Below are positions 24,901 through 39,900 of a DNA stretch of 64,000 nt, piece after piece (position 1 is the first letter of the stretch; each line of letters begins with the position of its first letter). The translations under genes were made by a program, and so were the position numbers. The stretch comes from Pinus tabuliformis. Its lineage: Eukaryota; Streptophyta; Pinopsida; Pinales; Pinaceae. The notes beneath the pieces are model-generated. The model did no database searches. It saw only the letters and a list, made by a program, of their open reading frames with translations, and had not been told where the DNA came from. Location of the stretch: NCBI GenBank assembly GCA_031772625.1, contig CM062819.1:827297503-827361502 (forward strand). The letters run 5' to 3'.

Positions 24901-27900
24901 GCACTAGCCAGGGACAAACCCCATTGTGGGGAAACCCTTGATCAATTCTTCTTATATGTTCTTCAATAGTTCAACAAAAAGAGAGAGAGATAGTACATAT
25001 ACATCAGAAGTCAACACTTTGACTTGACAAGATAAGAGCATAGATCTTCTCTAAGAAGATGTCTCATGAGATAACTGATATGGACTCATGTGATTCCATC
25101 ACCCTATCATAGTGTTGCACCATGCTGCACCATCATACCATGTCCATCATCACAGAGTTGCACCATGCGACATCACTGCTGAGTTGTACCTCATCATGTT
25201 GTACCCATCTTGCTGCTCTTCATCATCATGCTGCACACATCATGCTACTGCACTATATCATCATGTTGCACCTCCTTGTGCTACATCTTCAAACTGTACC
25301 TTACTGTGCCCATCATGCTACATCTTGATACACTTGTGCTGCACACCCTGATACACTTATGTTGCACCTTGATACACTTGCGCTGCACCTTGATACACTG
25401 CCCATAATAACTCTTGCTATGGCGCTATGGCCTGCGGCCTAGCACATAGCAACAAACGAATCCCAGATAGTGTCCAATCATTATTAACGCAGCAACATTT
25501 AGTCTAGAGAAATGTCAACTCTTGAACATGTTGTAATGCTGCAATTTTGGGACTGGTTAGGGTACTGACCACATTCCCTAACAGCCCATCTAAGTTGGCC
25601 CAGAATTGCTCTTAATGACTGTGTTTGTCCTCAAGTGAGATGCTGCCCTCCACGCTGCATCATAACAGTCCTCCTTGATATAATAGACCTCCCAAATAGT
25701 CCCACTAATGAACTTTTGTAACCTTCTCTTTTCCTGTGCCTAGGGCAGTCATGAGACTGCATATAAGGAACCATTTAGATCCCTTCTCACAACAGTCTAA
25801 GGGCACATGAACCCTCCACAAAATGCAGCCTAGAACAGTGTTAAGGTGACTGCATTTAGGCCTGCATTCAGCCATGTATAGACTGCGTCTAGGGCACGTT
25901 TAGCCCTTCCTTAGATATGCAACTAAGGCTCCTTTAAGGCCTCCTCATGTCTACAGATTAGGGTTGCCTTGCTGCATGTAGAAGTTCCCCTAAACAGTGG
26001 GTAGATCCCCCTTCTTTGCTACGGCTAAGAAGCTTCTTTTGATTATAGCTAAGGGAATCCTTTAGGCAGCGTATTAGGGCAGGTTTGGGTAGCGTATTGG
26101 AGCCTCTTTAGGCTCTGAATAGGTACCTCTTAACTGCAGCCAAATCTCCTTCATGACTGCGACTAGGCTTCTCTGGACAGTGTATTAGCTAGGGTATCCT
26201 CATCATCTTCATGTTTGCGTTTTAGAACTTCTTTACCATGACAACCTTAGCATAGAGCATCTTTACATTAGGGCAGCGTAGATTCTTGGTGATGTCTCCT
26301 TCTACCAAAACCTAGACGAGTGGAGAGGAGAGATCTCAAGAGTGTGTCCAAATGGCTATCATGCCACCTCCTTTTATACTAAAACGTTGAACACAAGTGG
26401 GGGTTATTTGGTTGTTGGCCAACCTTGACGAATTGTCCCATAACACAAATAAATTCATATCTCCATGAATACTTATCGGAATCGGATGATCTTTAGATCA
26501 ATCCTACACCTCTCAATGAGAGGGATCCAAGAAAAATATCAGTTGCCATTAATAAGATGACCCACATGGAGTTTGGCCCTAGTTGTCAATTTTAACATAA
26601 AAGAGCATGTAAGTATGATACAAAATAATATACAAAACCAAATCAAGTGATGGGAGTGAACCCCATCACTTGCCTATTTTGGGAAATACTCTTAAATAGC
26701 TAAATAAATCAATGATAGCACAATTTTTTAAAGAGATATAAATTATGAAGTATTTGCTTGTATACAAGTTATGTCAAAGAAAATCCCTATAAAAAATCAC
26801 TTCATAAGATGAACTATGGAATTCAAAGAACCAATAAAAACTCCTTGGAGAATGTGTCAAGAGTGGGTTGGTCTCTCCAAAGACTTCCCCTCACGCTTGA
26901 TATTTGATCCAACAAGATTTTCCTCTACAAAACTTCAATCAAACATTAGTCCCATATAGATCTAGCAAATAAGCAATGATAAGAAAACTCTAGAAATTTA
27001 TTGGAAAATAACTAGAGATTTTCTACACCTAGAGCATACTTCTAAATCAATAGTCAATACAAGATAATTTTACATTAACAAAACTACAAAAGCATATGAA
27101 AATAACATAGATCAAAGCATGAGCAAAGGAAATTATACCAATAGTGAGTTAATCATCGTACTCCAATGGAACAACAACTCATGAATGAACCCCAAAATCT
27201 TTATTGCAATTGAGAACAAATGTACATAAGAGCAAAACTTCCTCAAGCATAAAAGCTCGTAACAATGATTCCAAAGTGAGAGCCCATGGCTCTAATATAT
27301 ACAAGTTTGGGAGCCAATCCCAAGGCAAATGGTGTTAATCCCAAGACAAATGGCTGACAATTTCAATGCTTCTACATGCAAATTAGTATTTCCCAAGTCG
27401 CCAAATGATTTCCTGTAGAGAGGCCCACACAATCATTGAGGAAAACTCGTTGGAGTGATAGAGGGACATGTGGTTGTGTGAAGTGGAGTGGTAGGAGACC
27501 ACTCTCCACTTCATCTCAAGCAAACTCAATCAAATCTCCACCAAATACTCAACTCAACTTGAACTCGAGCTATCTTCCACAATTTATGTGATTTGTCTTT
27601 GGGAACTCGTGGTCCTCCAAGAAATTTGATTTCCCTTTTTGTCACATGTTTCTTCATGATTCTTGGTCCATGGTGAAGTCCACATCACTCTTTAACTCCT
27701 TGGTAATTTTCCACCTCATTTCCACATCATTTAGCATGTGTGGATATTTATTTTCTCCAATTTATTTAATTATTGAGCTAATTTCTTGCCATATTTTCCA
27801 CAAAACCTAGGAAAAGTAGGTTTTGAGGGTTTAGGACTTATTTTTTACCCCTCAAAGTGTGTCATAGTAGAAAGTTGAGGGTGAGAGGTGTAATTTTGAT

Positions 27901-30900
27901 CACACATACCCCATACAACTTCTCTAGACATCACTTATTACAATTTATTTTCATAATTTATTCAAATTTCCGCCCTACGAGAAATTTAAAAAATTTAAAA
28001 AATTGACCCCTAGACCTAATCAAATTCCACAAAAAAAAATTGTGTGATCTAATTGTTAATTTTTCAGATTGTTCTATGTTGTATCAATTACTTTAACCCA
28101 ATTCCAAACTTCAATTAGTAATATTTCAAATTACAATTAGTTTTTCCATTCATCAACAGTAATTGAAGATAGAACAATATATGCAATGACAAAGAAGACA
28201 ATCAGCACATCAACAAGAGACACTAGATTTGGTCAAAGACCAGGTAAAAAACCCCACTAGGGGGAAAACCCTTTCAAATTATTCTTTTATTAGATTGTCA
28301 TAAAATGTTCAGCAAAAAGTACAATGAGCCCAATACAATATGATTAGCAATACAACCCATCAACTTCAGAAACCAATTTACAGTGGAAAAATATATCAGA
28401 GACAACTTGATCTCAAAGAGCTTCAAAAAACTTTGAATTATGGTCAACTATAGTCAAACCCCTAGACACTTCCTTCAGGTTTAGCGTGCGTGCGTCTGTA
28501 GCCTCATGGACATTGTCTTGACCATAGCATGTGTGCGTCCAGGGACAAATTTCACAATTTTGTGCCAGCGTCCAGAATAGAAACCCTAATTCTGTGCGAG
28601 CTTCAGATCTGAGACTTCGGACCTTCGTACGGCCTTTTCCTTCGCTAATGTGTCGAACCAAATCAGATAGATGAGAAGAAGATGCTTGTTGTAATATCCA
28701 AATGAACTTCTAGGTCACTTGTATTTATAGGCTTCTAGGGGTGTCCAACAATGTCTAGTTGATGTTGAGACCGACCTGTCCAAGTGTGCATGATAGTGAA
28801 GCCGACCTGATCCAATATCCATGAGTGGGTGCAAAAAATCAAAAAACCAACTTTTGCTTGTCCGAATGAGGTGATCTTTACGTCGATTTTGGTCCTCTCG
28901 AAAAGAGGAACTTAATTCCATCATCATATCCATCAAATGAGTAGTCCAAAGTGGAATTTGACCGCAGTTGCATAATTTTAACACTCCCTCTCAACTAGGG
29001 AGAATTCCACCTATAAAACTTGTCCATCGATCAATGTGTCATCCTGTCATCATGTGTACAAATATGCTCAACTCTATCTGCTAAAACATTCTCAAATCTA
29101 AAGAAGAAGAATCATGGGGAGCAAAAGCTACCACCCTCTGTCCAGTGGGCTACAACTTGGAATCTCTATCAACGGGCTACTACCAGGAATATTTGTCAAC
29201 GGACTACTACCCGAAAATATCTGTCATCGGACTACTACGCGGAAATATCTGTCCTCGGGCTACTACCCAGAAATATCGTGGGGGAGCTACAACTCAACCC
29301 ATATCGAGCAATAGGTGATGTAGAGGAGCTACTACTCAACCCATCCTATTGTCCACCGATCTTCCCAACAATGACCCTTAAGAGTCATGTGGTAGAACAC
29401 CTGCATCATAATCCTAGCTTGGGTGAGATACCCGACTTACCAAAGGTAAGGATCTCACGCGCCCAAGCCTCCTCACCCATTGGCCAGACAAGGAAGGGTA
29501 ATCCCAACAAGCCCAGCGTGTGGGTATGACACCCACGGGGGTACACTCTGCAAAGACCAAGATAGGGTGAGCTACTACTCCAACCCTATGGGTAACAGAT
29601 AGGGGTGATACCCTATTTTATAGAGTTCTGTCTAGAGTTCCCTCAACCCCAAGAGCCCTCCATCTCAATTCCTCACCCTGGGAGCTCAGACAAGGGAAGA
29701 GTATGGCTCAGTGTCCTTAACCAATGGTGCCCCTTATCAGGAGGGGTCACATCCATTAGTCAAAGCTTCTCTCTGAAGACCAAGAACTTTCCTTTCGACA
29801 AAGCCTTGGTGAGAATATCTGTGATTTGCTCATCAATCGATATGTGATGGAGTCGAACAATTCCTCTCTGTACCATATCATGAATGAAATGGTATCCAAT
29901 CTCTATGTGCTTGGACTTGTCATGGAACGTGGGATTCTTTGCCAGACGCACCCACTCTTGTTATCACAATATATCACTGTAGTGTCTACGACCTGCTCAA
30001 ATAGCTCTCCAAAGATCTTCCTCAACCAAACTACTTCGCAACTAGCCATGCTAGTGGCAATATACTCTGCCTCAACGATACTCAATGCTGCGGACTTCTA
30101 CTTCTTGCTCATCCAAGATATCATGGTAGATCCAAGACTAAAACAACATCCTGACGTACTTTTCTTGTCGATAACATTTCCTGCCAAGTCAGCATCGGTG
30201 TATCCATGAAATCGAACATCTTCGGCGGAGTATCTCAGACCAAGTGTAATTGTCCCCTACAAATATCTCAAAATGTGTTTGGCAGCAGTCCAATGTGCAT
30301 TGAGAGGCTCGGTCACGAATTGACTCAACGTGTTCACGAACGAGTGTTCACAAGGAATATCAGAGTCCCAATCAACTGTCTATATTCGAATGGATTCACC
30401 AAATCGGTCCTGCAGCTTCTCCACATAACTTCTTGAAGTTCATTCCCATAGATGTGGGTAGGGACTTGCATTATATCATTCCAAATCTTTCCAACAGCTT
30501 CAAAACATATTTTCCTTGTGAAGGGAAAACGTCGTCGGGCCTTTGTCACACCTCAAGACCTAGAAAACAGTGCATGAGTCCAAGGTCCTTCATCTCAAAT
30601 TCAAAGGATAGCTCCCTCTTACACTAAATCATCAGAGGCTCACTAACTGTTAAGAATAGATCATCAACATATAAAACCAAAATCAATGGCATGCCTTGGA
30701 CTACCTTGAAGTACAGGTTGGGATCGACATTAGTTCTTGTGAATCCCAGCTTCACCAAATAACTATTTATGTGGGCGTACCATGCTCTTGGGGCTTGCTT
30801 CAAACCATAGAATGCCTTCTTCAATCTACAAACATGTTTTTCGATCCTCTACTTCAAATCCCTGAGGTTGTTCAATGTACACTTCTTCTTGTAGCATGCC

Positions 30901-33900
30901 ATGGAGGAATGCGGTCTTTACGTCCATCTGATGAAAGGTCCATCCTTGACTTGCGACAAGGGAAACTATCGAACGAAGGGTTGTATACCGAGCCACAGGT
31001 GAAACTATATCATCATAATCTTCTCACTCTTTCTGGGAGAATCCTCAATCCACGAACGTCGCCTTGTATTTTTCAATGCTTCCATCAATTCCATGCTTGA
31101 TCTTGAATATACACTTCGAAGTTATCACGGATTTCCCCTTCGATCTCGGCACAACAGCCCATACATCATTCATCATAATAGATTCATATTCCTCGGCCAT
31201 AACATCTTTCCAAACGTGTTCTTTTACAGCTTCTTCGAATGTGGAAGATTCGTCTTGAATCACAGTGCTCATGGCTGCAACATGTCCCTGGTACCTGCAT
31301 GGCTTCTTCCTTTCTCTAAACGATCTTCGGACGGGCACATGACTATCATCATCTAGAAGAGTGTCACAGAGCCAAAGTGGTCTCTTCCTAGTAAGAGGAT
31401 TACTAGGAGGAGAATCTAAGCGATCCATGGGCTCCATGGGACCATTAACAATATCAGTCTCGGATTCAAGCACGAAGGAGCCATCTAGGATATCCATATC
31501 ACCATTCTTCTCGAGAGGAGGAGGCAAAGGAAGGTCTATTGCTTTTCCAAGAGCGGCATCTTTATCGAATGTAACATCTTTATCGAATGTAACATCCCTG
31601 CTAATTTCAACCTATCTTTGACCAAGAATATATATTCTAAATGCTTTAGAATTTTCACAATACCCAACAAACGTACCTTTTCTTCCTATAGCTTCCAATT
31701 TGTTCCTTTTGTCCTTCGGCACATGGAAATATACAAGACATCTAAATATGCGAAGATGATTAATATCGAGCTTCACACCTGTAAATACTTCTTCAAGAGT
31801 TTTGATTTCCAAAGCTTGATGAGGCACCCTGTTTTGAGCATATACAACAGCATGTGAAGCTTCGGCCGAAAGAAATTTTGGCAACTTTTGATCATCGAGC
31901 GTCACTCGAGTGGCTTCTACTATAGACCTGTTCTTCCTTTCAACTAGACCATTTTGTTTGGAAATATATGGCACAATTGTTTCCTTCTTGACACCTTCCT
32001 TTTTGCAAACGTCAATGAATTCATTTGACATGTATTCTCAACCATTATCGGACTTGAATATTTTGATCTTCTTCCATGTTTGATTTTCAACCAATGCTTT
32101 GAACTCCTTAAGTGTTTCAAAGGCTTCATCCTTATGCTTCAAATAGTATATCCATGTCTTCCTTGAAAAGTCATCAATGAATGCGATGTAATATATATAT
32201 CCACTAATAGAGTGCATGGGCATCAATCCACATATGTTGGAAGGAATGAGATGGAGGATGTCAGTGGTCTTGTTTTCACTAGAGGTGAATGGTCCCCTTA
32301 TCATTTTTCCACTACCACATCTCGGACATGCTCCATTATGTTGAGCTTGAAACTTTGCAATCCTTGAGACCAAGTTCTCCAATTTCGGAAGAGCATCATA
32401 ATGAAGATGAGCCAACCTTCAGTGCCATAATTCTCTTAAATGATTTGTATTATGAACCAATGCTAGTAGTGGTCTTCCAGTGACCCTGCAGAGTCCTTCA
32501 TATCTTGTTCCCAAAGTGAATGCATCTCTCATAAGTGATCCAACAGGCCAATAAGAACCATTCCTATGATGAATGCAAGCCTCATCCCTTTGTCTTCCAA
32601 AGGCGGATATTGATGCCAATTCTTCTTTAACCCAGGCACATACATTACATCATGTAGTACAATAGATTCCCCAAAATTCAAATGAAATTTGACGGATCCA
32701 AAACCTTTAACGGGATGAGTGGAGTTGTCTCCAAGAATGATTTTCAAATTTGACTCCCTCTCTACCAAGTTAGAGAGAACTTCTTTGTAACCAGAGAAGT
32801 GATGAGTGGCCCCACTATCAACCAACCAACTATCCCACGAATCCAGAGGAGATGAACTAGTAAGAGCGGAAATAAGAATATAGTTAGATTGATTTGCAAC
32901 ATTACTTTCATACCTGGAGAATTTTGAATTCTTTTGTCAACGACGATCTTCTTCACGATCACTTGGAGCATATTTTCTTCTTCTATCATTTCTTCCATTA
33001 CGGTCATTCCTTCGGTCATCTCTCCTTCTTTGATCATTGAACCTGTTGTTGTTGCTTCTAGTATTATAACGTGGTCCATTGTTCTTCTCGGGGCAATCTC
33101 GAGCATAGTCCCCCTTTCATATAACAATTGTAACATTCAATGTTCACATATTCCTTTCTTCCACCAGAATTTCAAGGAGGCTTTCTTGAATTCGATGGAC
33201 CTCCTTTCCCTTTCTTCTTCTTCTTGTCATGAGCGATGTACGCAGCGGGCTCTCCTTCTTTGTGCTTTTGAATCCTTCCTCTTGCTATCATCCTTGACTC
33301 TTCTTGAGTGAGTTTTCCAACAATTTCATCAAATGAAGGAAGGACATTTGTGTTGCTTATAGTAGTGATAAATGTTTCCCAAATCAGAGGTAGACCTCTT
33401 AGAGTCACGATCACCAGTTCCCTGTCAAGAACAACCTCTCCAAATCTTAGCAATTGATCTCTAATACGAGAGATCCTCATTATGTAGGATTGTATGGACT
33501 CTCCTTTGTTCATCTTGGTGTTTTTGAGTTGATCTTTCAAGGTGAGGGTTTCATTCAAATTGTTGACCTCATACATGTTGGCTACCTTATCATACATGTC
33601 TTTAGACCTTCTCAAGTTTCCAATATATGTAAGTAGATTATCTTGTAAACCATCAGCTATAATTTGTTTTGCTTTCAACTCACCTTTCTTGTGCTTGTTC
33701 TTGGCAGCAGCGAATGCATTCTCTAGAGGCCCAAGTACCTTCCTTGAATGTAGTCCAAAACATCATTGTTATCAACTATGATCTCCAACCTAACTTTCCA
33801 TGCAGCAAAATTAGATGAGTCACCCAGCGTCTCATCACTCTTGAAGTAGGAAGTCATCTTGACTTTGACTAGATCAGTTCTTTCAACTTTTCAAAGATGT

Positions 33901-36900
33901 GCGCTTCAAGGCTTGTCTCCTTTTGGGCTTGTCCTTCACCTTAGCTCTGATACCATGTTAACTTTTCAGATTGTTCTATGTTGTATCAACTACTTTAGCC
34001 TAATTCCAAACTTCAATTAGCAATATTTCAAATTACAATTAGTCTTTCCATTCATCAACAGTTATTAAATATAGAACAATATATGCAATGACAAAGAAGA
34101 CAATCGGCACATCAACAAGAGACATTAGACTTGGTCAAAGACCAAGGAAAAAACCCCACTAGGGGGAAAACCATTTCAAATTCTTCTTTTATTAGATTGT
34201 CATAAAATGTTCAGCAGAGAGTACAATGAGCCCAATACAACATGATCAGCAACTCAACCCAACAACTTCAGAAACCAGGTTACAGTGGCAAAATATATCA
34301 GAGACAACTTGATTCAAACTTTAGACAACTTCAGAAAACTTTGGATTATGGTCAACTGTAGTCAAACCCCTAGACGCTCCCTTCAAGTTAACGTGCATGC
34401 GTCTGTAGCTTCCTGGATGTCGTCTTAACCATAGCATGTGTGCATCCAAGGACGAAATTTCCCAGTTTTGTGCCAGCATCCAGAACAAAAACCCTAATTT
34501 TGTGCAAGCTTCAAATCTGAGACTTCGGATCTCCGTACAGCCTTTTCCTTCACCAAAGTGTCTAACCAAATCAAATAGAAAGGAAGAAGATGCTTGATGT
34601 TATGATGTCCAAATGAGCTTCTAGGTCACCTGTATTTATAGGCTTCTAGAGGTGTCCAACAATGTCCATTTGATGTTGAGGTCGACCTATCCAAGTGTGC
34701 ATGAGAGTGAAGCCGGCCTGATCTATTACCCATGATTGGGTGCACAAAATCAAAAAACCAACTTCTGCTTGTCCAAACAAGGTGATCTTTAGGTCGATTT
34801 TAGTCCTCTCGAAAAGAGGAACTTAATTCCATCAAATGAGTAGTCCAAAGTGCAATTTGACCGCAGTTGCATAATTATAACACTCGTATGGTAATTTACA
34901 AAGACCCTAGACACTAGGATTCACCCAAGGCCTCAACATCAAGCTACACTCCAGCTTTGGGGTTACGCTTAGAGGAAAAAACTCAATTGATTATTAAGTC
35001 CCCGTAAGGATATAATAATTAACCATGTAAAAAAAACCTCCCAGAGTAAACTCACTTGATGACAAGGTCCCAAGTTACCTAGGTTTGTTACATGACTCAA
35101 TTCATCACACTAGCATCATCCTCGTAGGGCTTGTGTAATCTAAGTACAATAGAAGAAGATGAGAAGAAGAAGTAGAGTTGAAAAACTCTGATGATATAGT
35201 GAACTCTGATGGTAGATGAAGCCTCTGATACATCCTTGGGCATGGAGTCTTCAAAAGCTCTTCAGGTGCCACTCCAATGGTCAACATTTGGCTATACATG
35301 GGGATGCATGTTGGATAGGAAGTGATAGTATGCAAGAACCTGGAATCTGCATCCACCGACAAAAGACATATATTAGTAGCGTCCATTCAAAATATCATCA
35401 TTTAAAATCAAATATAGAATAAGTACATAAATGGAAATTTATTCTAAGCGCCAAGTGACAATTTATTCAAGATATGAAACTACTTAACAAAAATGACAAA
35501 GAATAATGTTAGAAATAAAATACAGAGATGCACCATGGCATCAGATGTCTTGGGTGAAATCCATCTTGAGAACCTGCCTACTCACAAGTAGATCCATAGA
35601 TTCTTTCTCCGATGTTCCTTGTCCAATTCTGACTATCTTGGGACTTTGATTTGCCCCAGTATCAACCTGTTTATGGCCCTTAGATATACCAAACCCCTTC
35701 TTTTTCCTTTTCCGACTATTGATGTGTTGAGAATCCTGCTCAAAACTAGTGATTCGCTTTTTATATCTTCAATTTTTTCGCTTTTTTCTTTTCCTCTTGG
35801 TTAGCTGCCATGGCGATGATGATGCAACCACTGTCAATCCCTCTGACTTGTCTTGAGAATGCTCTGATGGAAGATTCGAAGTACCCAAGCTTTTTGTGTT
35901 ATGCCTAAATTCTTCATTCTGAATCTGTTTTATCAAGGATGGTAGAAAATTTGTCAGCACTGCATCACTTCCTCGTTTGTATGACCCATAGATAATTTCA
36001 TTGTTGGGTTTCTTTGGATCCTCGACATGATATCTTTTCTCTAACTCCCGATCAATTCTGACAAAGGTATTATTTGGCATGGGGATGGTGGCATATGATA
36101 GGTCCATCTGAAGGCTACCACCTAAATTTGATGCCCATTTTCTTGATAGGAGCATTCCCAATGAATCAGGAACATCAATCACAACAATATCCATAGTCAT
36201 CAGGAACATCAATCACAACAATATCCATAGTCACCATTATGTCTAGGTATGCAGCTAGGAAAATCTGTAAATCTTTAATTATCCCACATACTTCAATTCT
36301 TTTAGAATCCATTGAACATATGTTGTGATAGGGCCTAGATTCTTTTAAGTTCAGTTGCTCCAAGACTTTCTTGGTCATGACATTTGATGAAGCCCCTGAA
36401 TCAAGCATGCAGTTGTGTAAAAGATGATTATTCACTATCAAAGTAACATAAAATGGTTGATGATCTTCGTTCCCTACATAACAGTTCATACTTTTCAATA
36501 TAATTTCTTTGTCTTCTAGTTCATCATTAGGTCATTTTCCCTTTAAAAGCTTTGTCATTGGGATAGAAACCTTTGCGTTATTCACCCAATTGCCCAAGTA
36601 AAAGTTTAATTCTAAAGTAAGAGGAGAAATTTTTTTGTGATTATTCTGGTTTTGAATATCCCTTCTCTGATAAGACATCCCTTTGTGTTTTTCCATAGCA
36701 AGAATTTGTCCAGATGTAGGCTTTTCCCCAAAAATCTCAGTGACATTATCAAAATTTGCAATCATATTATCAACCCCAAGATTATTAGGCCTATGGTCAA
36801 TTTCTTGATTTCTTTCAATGGTGTTAACTTGATCCTCCATGGAGAACATATTGATTTGACCACTTGTTCCCACATGTTCACCTCCTAACATGCCACTTTC

Positions 36901-39900
36901 CATGATTCTCTTCACATATGGGCATGTGGCCTCCTCATGAAACTCATCACATGGCCTAAAATAAGGGGGAATTTGACCTACCATGCTAGTGGACTCTAAT
37001 GGATTTGGAGGCCTGTAATCTTGAGGAGGGCCTTTATTCAATTGGCCTGGATTGGAATCTTTGCACTTGTGATCTTTCCATAGCCACCAACCTATTTTGC
37101 ATGGCTTGCATTTCTTTAGTGTGATTTGCTTCCATTCTCTTAATTAATTGGGTTAATTCTTTGATAGGATCATGTGTGTTTTCTTCCTTGGCCTTCCCTT
37201 TGGGGTCATGAGACTTTGAAGGCCCTTTATTACAACCAGGAATTTCAAACTTTCCTAATTCATGCCTAGCCTTTTCCATCTTCAAGGCTTCAGTTTGAGT
37301 TGCACCCAAATTTGTAGGCTCTTTTCTTCTTAACTCATAGTCAGTGTCAACACAAAAAGCATCCAAATATGTGCACAAAAGAAACTCGTCAAGAGGATTA
37401 ACAGTAGTAGGCATGTTTTTCACCAAATCATTAAATCTCTTATTAAATTCCTCCATGGTTTCATTCCCATTCTTCTTCATATTGCTAATAGCATTGATCA
37501 AGTGCCTATTCTTTTTCTTCTCTCTGAATTTTCCCATAAAAGCATTGATAATAGCTTGCAAGGAGTCATAAGAGTTAGCAGGTTGCTCAGTGAACCAATC
37601 GAGAGCACCCTCTTCTAAAGAAAGGACAAAAAGTCTCATCTTCATATCCTCATAGTTAGAGGTGTTACACCACTTGAAAATGCAAACATTGAAATTCTTA
37701 ACATCTAATGCAACACTAATGGCATGTGAAAATTCCAAAACTGAAATCCTATTGCATCAATAGGAAATTTTTCTTCTAGTTGTTAATTAATTTTAACAAT
37801 TTATTTGTTATGGAAAATATTGGATAAATCACACTCCAACCTTCACAAATAAAATGTTGCGGAAATAAAATAGCGTTGGAAACTGAGAAAATACTAGGGC
37901 GCACACAATAAAAATGACACCGTTATTTTTGGACAAATGTCCCCAGAAAAACCCAACTTGGGAAAATCGGTGCAGCAGCTAAGGGTTTTTATTATTAAGC
38001 AGCAGTGAAATCTAAGTATAATAATTTGGATGTTGAATTTGGCAATCCTACAAAGAAAAATACTGGCAAAAATCTAATGAGGAATTTTCCTCACCCCACA
38101 GGCAAATCTGACACTGAAGACTGACCTCTAAGACCCTCTACGAATTGCCCTGCATCACTCTCTACGTGGACTCTACGCAGGCTCTAATTCGTACGACCTG
38201 GATCTCAATCTGAGTTGCTTCTTTTGTTTACCACTGACTCCGGAAACGCTTCTCTCGGCCTCTATAAAATTCTTCTACCACCAGAACACTAAAACAACTT
38301 CCTAAATCTGCAAATAGAACTGCATTAGAGGCTACTTCGCAGTTCCTGCGTCGACCTTACCGTGGCTCTTCTGCCTCTCTGCAAATGCACTCACTAGATC
38401 TAGAAATCTTCATCCAACCTCATTGTCCATACCCCTCACTATCTTTGCTTCCTCACTAAAGCTCAAACTCTCCGGCAACTGACTGTTGCTACTCTGGAAA
38501 ATCGAATTCTCCAAGTGACTTTGATGTTTTCTCCATCACCACGTCAATCCCTTCTTATATCTTCATGTTGGGGCTCCAACAGCCAAGATTAAATCTTAAT
38601 CGATGGCTCAGATCATTTCTGGATCGATCCGTGTATGTTTCTAGAGAATTCTCACCTTGACTTAATTAGTTCTGATTAATTAACTAGTTTTCCTAAGTTC
38701 AGACTTAGGAAACATTAAAAATAGGTTAATAATCTAATTAAGTCATCTCTAGGTGGAATTTCCAGAAATGATTTATGGGTTTTGGAGATTTCATGTATTC
38801 TAGTCTCTCCAAATTTCGTGGCTAGAACACATTTGATTGTACAAAAACTAACACTCCCTCTTAGCGAGGATTGTGTTCTCTCTAGTGTTGCACATCCTGC
38901 CACGACACCTTGTCTCTGTATCACCTCCTCTCACATTGTTGATGTATGGCCATACTACCCACCAACCACTGCACAACTCTGAAGTTGCATTTGTGCTATT
39001 GTTGACACCGCCATACTGCTACCAACTCTGCATCTACACTACAACTACCTCTCATCTATTGTTGCTGCAACTACAACCACTGCAACTAAGAAGCATCCAA
39101 AATACTGAATCATTTGTGTTCAGTATGATGCATCTGTCTCCCGATTCTCTGAGTGCTACCAGCATCTACACTATCACTCAAGATTTTGCGTTGCTGCCAA
39201 CTCTGCACTAAGCCACCTGCTCTGCTATTAACACTGCACTGCACTCCTTAGCATCTGATTGTTGCTAATCTACAACTGTCGCTCTGGTACTGACTGCATC
39301 AACAGCCATTGATCCATCGTGCTACTGAATATTGTGGGCCCCCGTAGCCAAATAATGATCCATGAGGTGAACTCCTCAAGGAACCTGCCCAATCTTTGTA
39401 GCTCTCTGGGGCTACAACACCAAATCACCCCACCTCACTCCTAGAGTTATGACTGCCATCATCACAAAGTCTTCCTCCAACCTGGAGGTCAGCCCATCTA
39501 TCTCAGCATGTGTTGCAGCTTGGTCCTGCTACTCCTGCTTGTATTTCGTTCTAAGAGGACAGTGGGTATTGTAGTGGCCAAACTCACCACACCTTAAGCA
39601 CTTGACGTTATATAGGTCTTTCTTCTTCTTCTGCTCCCCCTACCCTTGAATGGGACCCTTTGCTGCGAGGGCCACATTCTCCTCCTCTTTCACACCCTAT
39701 GGTCCACTGCAACTGTTGCCACTAATGGGGCTCTTTCACAGAGCTCACCTCAACTCTTCCTACTACAAGTCAACCCACATTTTGTCCCATCCTGGTAGCG
39801 TGTCTCTGCCCAATATGCTTTGGACAAAGACTTGTCAATCCTCTGAGACATTGTTTAGTGCCAACCATACTAGCTCTGAAGGTTGAGGTGTTGCACCAAT

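Larger units (their letters stand above)
28054..34882 (-). mobile_element. Full-length Ty1/copia element, decayed
   Basis: 3' LTR 28054-28983 and 5' LTR 33956-34882 (about 930 bp each), primer site TGGTATCAGAGC, purine tract, and gag, protease, integrase, RT, RNase H in copia order on the minus strand. All reading frames are broken. Flanks read ctaat (28049-28053) and ctcgt (34883-34887), a TSD with two changes. LTR copy 2 keeps the empty site GATCTAATATGG at 51080-51090. A 110-bp LTR sample shows about 7% difference, so the insertion is old. Confidence 0.92.
22626..35286 (-). repeat. Tat/Athila-like LTR copy 1 (about 4.0 kb) with two nested insertions
   Basis: Plus strand TGTTGTCGCC at 22626 to ATGGTCAACA at 35286. 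Segments 22626-24734, 26603-28053 and 34888-35286 together make about 3960 bp and match LTR copy 2. It is interrupted by a solo LTR (24735-26597) and a copia element (28054-34882). Such long LTRs, non-chromoviral gag and a TGGCGCCGTTG primer site point to the Tat/Athila side of Ty3/gypsy. ORFs inside are chance readings. Confidence 0.82.

Noticed and set aside
28413..28661. ORF of 82 codons with a partner at 34321
   Set aside because: Both are the same part of the two copia LTRs; a shadow, not a gene.
31064..31621. Plus-strand ORFs opposite the copia pol
   Set aside because: Antisense to the recognised RT and integrase coding on the minus strand.
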